Assembly: GCA_030374735.1 (NCBI GenBank)
Contig: JASCIV010000468.1
Span: forward strand, 1 to 19,109
From: Gracilaria caudata
Lineage: Eukaryota; Rhodophyta; Florideophyceae; Gracilariales; Gracilariaceae
Length of the DNA stretch: 19,109 nucleotides
Direction: 5' to 3'
Below the pieces are notes generated by a model. It searched no databases. It was not told the DNA's origin and was given only the letters and a program-made list of their open reading frames with translations. The translations under genes were made by a program, and so were the position numbers. Positions within the stretch are counted from its first letter, which is position 1. Every line of letters begins with the position of its first letter. Shown here in pieces: positions 15,473-19,109 of the stretch.

Positions 15473-16909
15473 TCATTCTTCCGCTTTCGTCTGTCCTTCG
15501 CCTGCAGCATCTTTGTGCTCGTTCTCCTTCACATCACGCTCTTCACAACCATCAGCCAACTTGTCATCCGCCTCCGTCCGCATTTCGTGTCTGTCTCTAT
15601 CTGCATTCTCCTTCACATCACGCTCGCCGCCACTATCTGCCACCTTCTCATTCGTGTTCTCCTTCACATCACGCTCGCCGCCACCATCTGCCACCTTCTC
15701 ATTCGCGTTCTTCTTCACATCACGCTCGTCGCCGACATCTGCCACCTTCTCATCCGCCTCAGTCTGTACATCGTGTCTGTCTTTGTCTGCCTTCTCGTCG
15801 ACATCACGCTGGTCAACACCGTCTGCCGCCTTCTCATTCGCCTCCGCCCGTGCATCGTGTCTGTCTCTGTCCGCATTCTCTTTCACATCACGCTCGTCAC
15901 AACCGTCTGCCGCCTTCTCATTTGCTTCTTTTTTATCGTCACCCCCATCCATTTTGTTTTCCTTTTCTTTTTCCTTCGAAGGACATGCAGCCTCCCTCAG
16001 GTTGAGCTTTGCCAGCTGATAAAACTTTCGGAACGTTCCAATGCAACAGCTAGTCTTCAAAACCTCCACAATGAGCACCACATCCGGTTTGGTCAAATCC
16101 ACCTTGTATCGAGGTTCATAATCATGAATCGCCTTTGCGATCGCCTCGATAAAGTGATCTCTCTTTGCAGAATTGTTCAATCGCGCGCGAAACACGATCG
16201 CAAACGAAACGCCTCCCTCCCGCTCCACACTCGGAAAGTGCTCCTTCACAACCGTTAACGCCACGTTGGCGGCCAGGTCCGCTTTGGCGTAGCACGTTCC
16301 GTGCACAGGGATCACTCGGATGCAATGTCGCGAGCCGGCATTACCGCTCTCGCGCGCTTCTAACAGCGCCTGTTCCACCACATGTTCGACATCTGCACTC
16401 TGGTCTTGCACGCGCAGAAACACGGCACCTTTCACGTCGGCCACGACGCGAGTAAACACTCCATCGTTACCCTTTCGCAGCTGTGCCAACTCGCTCTCCA
16501 GCGCATTCTTGTCCGTCGCCTTCGCATCGATTTCGTGGTCACGCTTCGTCGGCGCTGCGGAGGATGGTTGTTTCTCGGCGCGTACGAATTTTGACAGGAG
16601 CACCACAGCGTCGCGGAACGCGTGGTGCTCGTGGCCCGGCGTGCAACTAACGAGTACGCCGCGCTGCGCCTGACTCAAATCGGCGCGACGCACAGTCTCC
16701 ACGCCAACTGCGCGAAATTTTCTACGGCGCGCACGCGAGGACAGGGCGGCATTCTTGGGCGCAACCCTCTTTTGCGGCAACGTGGAGCCCATCACTTCAC
16801 GAGAGCTGCAGGTTCGACCGCACGCAATCGGAGTGCACAGAGTGGACGGAATGGACGGACTCTGCGGTGGGACGGCGCGGACGCATGACGTCGGCGTGCG
16901 CGCGCGCAT
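15473..16909 (-). CDS. THUMP-domain protein of the Tan1/THUMPD1 family with a repeat tail
   Basis: Tan1/THUMPD1 proteins bind tRNA through the THUMP domain and assist Kre33/NAT10 in making N4-acetylcytidine in tRNA. In the 478-residue protein, GVLVSCTPGHEHHAF (about 84-98) matches the family's N-terminal motif. The THUMP domain spans about 160-306. It includes IRVIPVHGTCYAK, FAIVFRARLNN, KVDLTKPDVVLIVEV with TSCC, and the ending KLNLREA. Residues 328-478 are a charged tail of 28- and 17-residue repeats, absent from yeast and human proteins as I know them. A basic patch (SRARRRKFR, about 58-66) could aid RNA binding or nuclear import. Two ATGs are possible. The one at 16909 gives the longest protein, with a Ser/Pro-rich start. 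The one at 16792 has a better context (G at -3 and +4) and may be the true start. A GTG farther out is not a start. Its promoter region is shared with the spondin gene. Confidence 0.92.
   Translation of the reverse strand: MRARTPTSCVRAVPPQSPSIPSTLCTPIACGRTCSSREVMGSTLPQKRVAPKNAALSSRARRRKFRAVGVETVRRADLSQAQRGVLVSCTPGHEHHAFRDAVVLLSKFVRAEKQPSSAAPTKRDHEIDAKATDKNALESELAQLRKGNDGVFTRVVADVKGAVFLRVQDQSADVEHVVEQALLEARESGNAGSRHCIRVIPVHGTCYAKADLAANVALTVVKEHFPSVEREGGVSFAIVFRARLNNSAKRDHFIEAIAKAIHDYEPRYKVDLTKPDVVLIVEVLKTSCCIGTFRKFYQLAKLNLREAACPSKEKEKENKMDGGDDKKEANEKAADGCDERDVKENADRDRHDARAEANEKAADGVDQRDVDEKADKDRHDVQTEADEKVADVGDERDVKKNANEKVADGGGERDVKENTNEKVADSGGERDVKENADRDRHEMRTEADDKLADGCEERDVKENEHKDAAGEGQTKAEE
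15476..15928 (-). repeat. In-frame coding minisatellite (84- and 51-bp units)
   Basis: The THUMP protein tail is built of six units of 28, 28, 17, 17, 28 and a terminal 33 residues. The full unit is modelled on EANEKAADGCDERDVKENADRDRHDARA; it is cut here as EANEKAADG, DERDVKEN and ADRDRHD blocks. Short units lack the last 11 residues. All lengths are multiples of three, so expansion and loss keep the frame. The tail is rich in Glu, Asp, Lys and Arg and is likely disordered or helical. Confidence 0.9.
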
Positions 16910-17918
16910 GGCGTACACGCGCCGTGGACAACGTGTTGACCAGCAATGCTAGCAGGCACCGTCAACGCTGCTGTCGGCAGCGCGAGGCATTGGCTTGTAG
17001 AAACGCGTGCAGACAACATTACAGAAGGGGGGATTGCCTCGTGCGCGCCCTTTTGTTTGAAAAGCTACGCGCTGTAATGTTGCACGGAGACCGGCGGATC
17101 CACTTCCATGCACAGGCGCAAACGCGATCGGCTGTATCTCGGACCAATTACGTCACTACAAGGGTACCGTCGGTACCCAGGGTTCTGAAAAGATATGAGC
17201 GCTCTGCGCCGTCCGCATCAATACCAGCTCAAGCGCCGCTGCTGTCGTCCAGGACCGTGCCTTCAATGCCCGCCCGCTACGTAGCTACTCTACCGATCCT
17301 ACATATCTACAGCTGTACTTGCCAAACGGCTTGATCATCTGCCCTTTTCCCCACGGCGAGCTCTTCACGAGCCGGGCTCGCCAGAGCTGTTCAAATTCAT
17401 TAACCTTACTTCATCCTCCCACACCCACACAGCCAAGTGCAGCCTACACAATTACTCTGCGCACTGCGCACTGCGCAGCCATCGATAGCTCGCGTCAACC
17501 GGTCGATTACAGATGGCACTGTCAACGGCTTACAACAACGCTGCCAATCGTTTACGTTCGTGCTGCGTTGGTGTATTCCCTCACCGTAGAAATCACCCCA
17601 CCGATACGGCGCAACTCTTATCCACCCCCGTCTCTCGTCCTTGTTGCATGAAAAAGCAGACGCAAACGATAATTGACCGTAAACGGTAGTGCTCTGCCCT
17701 TCGCACCAGTGAGATACAAGAGAGAAACTCGCATTTTAGCCAAGCCCACGCAGAATATTCACACCCTCCAACAATTACCAGCTTGCAGATCGAACGCTTG
17801 AAGCCTTCGTATAAAAAGGCTCCTGCTCCAGCTCCTTGACGTCTCTTCAACATTCGCATCCGCCTCAGCTCTCATTCAACCCTTCGATCTCTTCTTGTCC
17901 CACACTATCCATTACCAA
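16910..17918. promoter_or_regulatory. Divergent promoter region of THUMP and spondin genes
   Basis: The two genes point away from each other across about 1 kb. A CCAAT box (17144-17148) runs into TTACGTCA (17148-17155), a bZIP/CRE-like site. A hairpin GGGTACC-GTC-GGTACCC lies at 17162-17178. Three copies of a 7-bp unit CTGCGCA lie at 17457-17477. The THUMP end is GC-rich, CpG-rich and TATA-less; the spondin end has a TATA box. No convincing gene is present, although short frames are open because of base composition. Confidence 0.5.
17810..17819 (+). promoter_or_regulatory. TATA box of the spondin-domain gene
   Basis: TATAAAAAGG lies 109 bases upstream of the ATG. Transcription would be expected to start near 17840, giving a pyrimidine-rich 5' leader of roughly 80 bases. 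The fit to the eukaryotic TATA consensus is excellent and the spacing is plausible. Confidence 0.75.
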
Positions 17919-18590
17919 ATGATTCGCCAACTCATCGTCCTGTTCTTCTCCCTCGTCGTCGCCCAGGCGTCGGCCTCCAGGAAGCGCATGTGTATGGGAG
18001 AAGCCGATTACGTTGTCAACTTCACCAACTTGTTGACGCCGGAGCGATTTGGCGATAGCATCCCTGAAGGAGGTCTTGTGTTTTCGCCCCTTGCTGGTGC
18101 CTCCCACTCCAACCGCATCTCTCTTCTCACCGTGCGAAGCAAGGCCTCACCGCAAGTTGAGCAAATTGCTGAGACAGGCATGAACGGTCGGTTTGTCACT
18201 CTTGCCGAAAGTCTCATCGGAAAGGGAGTGAAGAACGCTTCCGCAGCTATGGGACCAACCATGCCTGGAAACTACACCGCGCTTAGGTTCACTGTCGATT
18301 GCGAAAATCCCTTCATCACCGTCGTTGGCATGGTTGCACCATCACCTGACTGGTTGGTACAGATCAGCAACATTAACATGGTGCGAAGAGGCTCCTTCAT
18401 CAAGAGGAGAGTCGGTAGACTGATTGCGTACGACGCGGGAACCGATGACGGCGATGAGTTCACTAACCCGACTGATGCCTCGCTCGATTTACCCACTGAG
18501 CCGCAAAAGAACATTGCCCCTCTTGTGGAAGATGAAACGGATGCCTTTGATGGTCGTTTCATCGGTACATACGTCATTACCATGGTCTAA
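17919..18590 (+). CDS. Secreted spondin-domain protein
   Basis: This is a 223-residue protein. Residues 1-19 form a signal peptide (MIRQ, hydrophobic core, AQASA), with cleavage likely before SRKR. Most of the rest is a spondin_N domain. YVVNFTNLLTPERF is followed by FSPLAGASHS (55-64), ASPQVEQIAETG (76-87), the core PSPDW (141-145) and YDAGTDDGDEFTNP (171-184). The DAGTD stretch is the usual acidic metal-binding part of the domain. No thrombospondin repeat, anchor or membrane segment follows, so the product is probably released or held in the cell wall or matrix. Spondin domains mediate extracellular binding in animals, but the partner here is unknown. The first in-frame ATG (17919) was chosen because it places the signal peptide at the exact N-terminus. 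A TATA box sits 109 bases upstream. Confidence 0.93.
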   Translation: MIRQLIVLFFSLVVAQASASRKRMCMGEADYVVNFTNLLTPERFGDSIPEGGLVFSPLAGASHSNRISLLTVRSKASPQVEQIAETGMNGRFVTLAESLIGKGVKNASAAMGPTMPGNYTALRFTVDCENPFITVVGMVAPSPDWLVQISNINMVRRGSFIKRRVGRLIAYDAGTDDGDEFTNPTDASLDLPTEPQKNIAPLVEDETDAFDGRFIGTYVITMV

Positions 18591-18982
18591 CTTTGATTAT
18601 CTCTATGTTCCATCGACATGAATCACGGAAGTGGCTTTCATTGTTTTGCCGTATCTAGTGGCCACAGTAGAACATAATTCGTCTACAATCTGTAAATGAT
18701 TCTCCTTGGCACGTGCTTACCTCGTGGTCAGAATCCCGATCTAGTTTGTTTCAAGAACACTACTGCTCTTCCGAGCAGTGTATGTCAGGCCACTACTTTA
18801 TTCTCTCTAGAAAAAAGGATGCACAAGCCTCAGCTGCAATACGGCTGGTAACCCTCTGGTTAATAGATACCGAAAAGCAACGGAAGTAGTACACGGCGGG
18901 AAGACGAGTATGGAACTTACGGTCCTGGCCTTCGTTCTGAGAGAGCAGTTCTTTCAGCACAAGCTCTTTACTTAGTTCTAAG
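18591..18982. other. 3' flank of the spondin gene
   Basis: No gene is supported. A stem-loop with 7-bp arms (ACTGCTC 18762-18768 with GAGCAGT 18773-18779, loop TTCC) lies about 170 bases past the stop and might mark the transcript end. TGTAAA at about 18690-18695 is a possible but weak polyadenylation signal. No AATAAA was seen. Confidence 0.4.
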
Positions 18983-19109
18983 AGCATGTCTATCAGTGAG
19001 GTCAAATAGCTAAATTTCCAAATGTTTGGCTTCAGCATGCCATTTGGCATCTCTATCAGATGGGCTAAAGCTAAAAAATTTGGCCATCGAGCTAAACTCA
19101 GTGCCAAAT
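18983..19109. repeat. Imperfect 64-bp tandem repeat running off the window
   Basis: GCATGTCTATCAG at 18983 recurs as GCATCTCTATCAG at 19047. Each is followed at a similar distance by AGCTAAA and by TTTGGC or its complement. TTTGGC occurs at 19025, 19043 and 19079, and GCCAAA at 19103. The palindrome-rich A+T pattern suggests the edge of a transposable or satellite element that continues to the right. Confidence 0.5.

Noticed and set aside
15374..16258. Plus-strand frame of 294 codons, with two further long plus-strand frames, over the THUMP repeat tail
   Set aside because: They are antisense to a clear THUMP protein. The repeat composition keeps all three plus frames open, and their translations are low-complexity.
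18762..18779. Histone-type 3' stem-loop
   Set aside because: Stem and loop sizes are similar, but the sequence lacks the conserved histone consensus and the gene upstream encodes a spondin-domain protein.

Overview
The window looks like nuclear DNA of an intron-poor eukaryote. Five long uninterrupted reading frames encode recognisably eukaryotic proteins: a full-length ABCB transporter, a THUMP-domain tRNA-acetylation adaptor (Tan1/THUMPD1 type), a secreted spondin-domain protein, a von Willebrand type D protein, and a protein with an N-myristoylation motif. There are no Shine-Dalgarno sites or operons, and one gene has a clear TATA box. Base composition is near balanced and the spacers are long. 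A compact algal or protist genome fits, and a florideophyte red alga such as the Chondrus type is my best guess, but the sequence does not prove the lineage.

Layout. 1-596: possible 3' exon on the minus strand and a pair of GC hairpins. 597-2552 (+): VWD-domain protein whose true N-terminus is unresolved. 3305-3814 (+): small protein with two membrane segments; a frameshifted relative lies at 5210-5687. Between them are a 16-bp minisatellite and a G-run cluster. 5867-9703 (-): ABCB full transporter, with a 51-bp near-perfect palindrome in its upstream region. 10179-12227 (-): 682-residue protein starting MGNC with a segment that reads like a divergent TIR fold. 12228-14796: spacer with a partial copy of the ABC upstream region. 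14797-15164 (-): ABC transporter pseudogene that kept only its two ends, followed by a copy of the same upstream region. 15473-16909 (-): THUMP protein with a charged repeat tail. 16910-17918: divergent promoter region. 17919-18590 (+): secreted spondin-domain protein. 18591-19109: spacer ending in an imperfect 64-bp tandem repeat.

The genes do not form an obvious pathway. The main structural theme is local duplication and decay. Three same-orientation copies of the ABC 5' region (near 9.7, 12.6 and 15.2 kb) interleave with the other minus-strand genes, and the two-membrane-segment gene exists as an intact and a broken copy. The main candidate for new biology is the 682-residue MGNC/TIR-like protein. 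The ABC-derived repeat array and the repeat-tailed THUMP protein come next.
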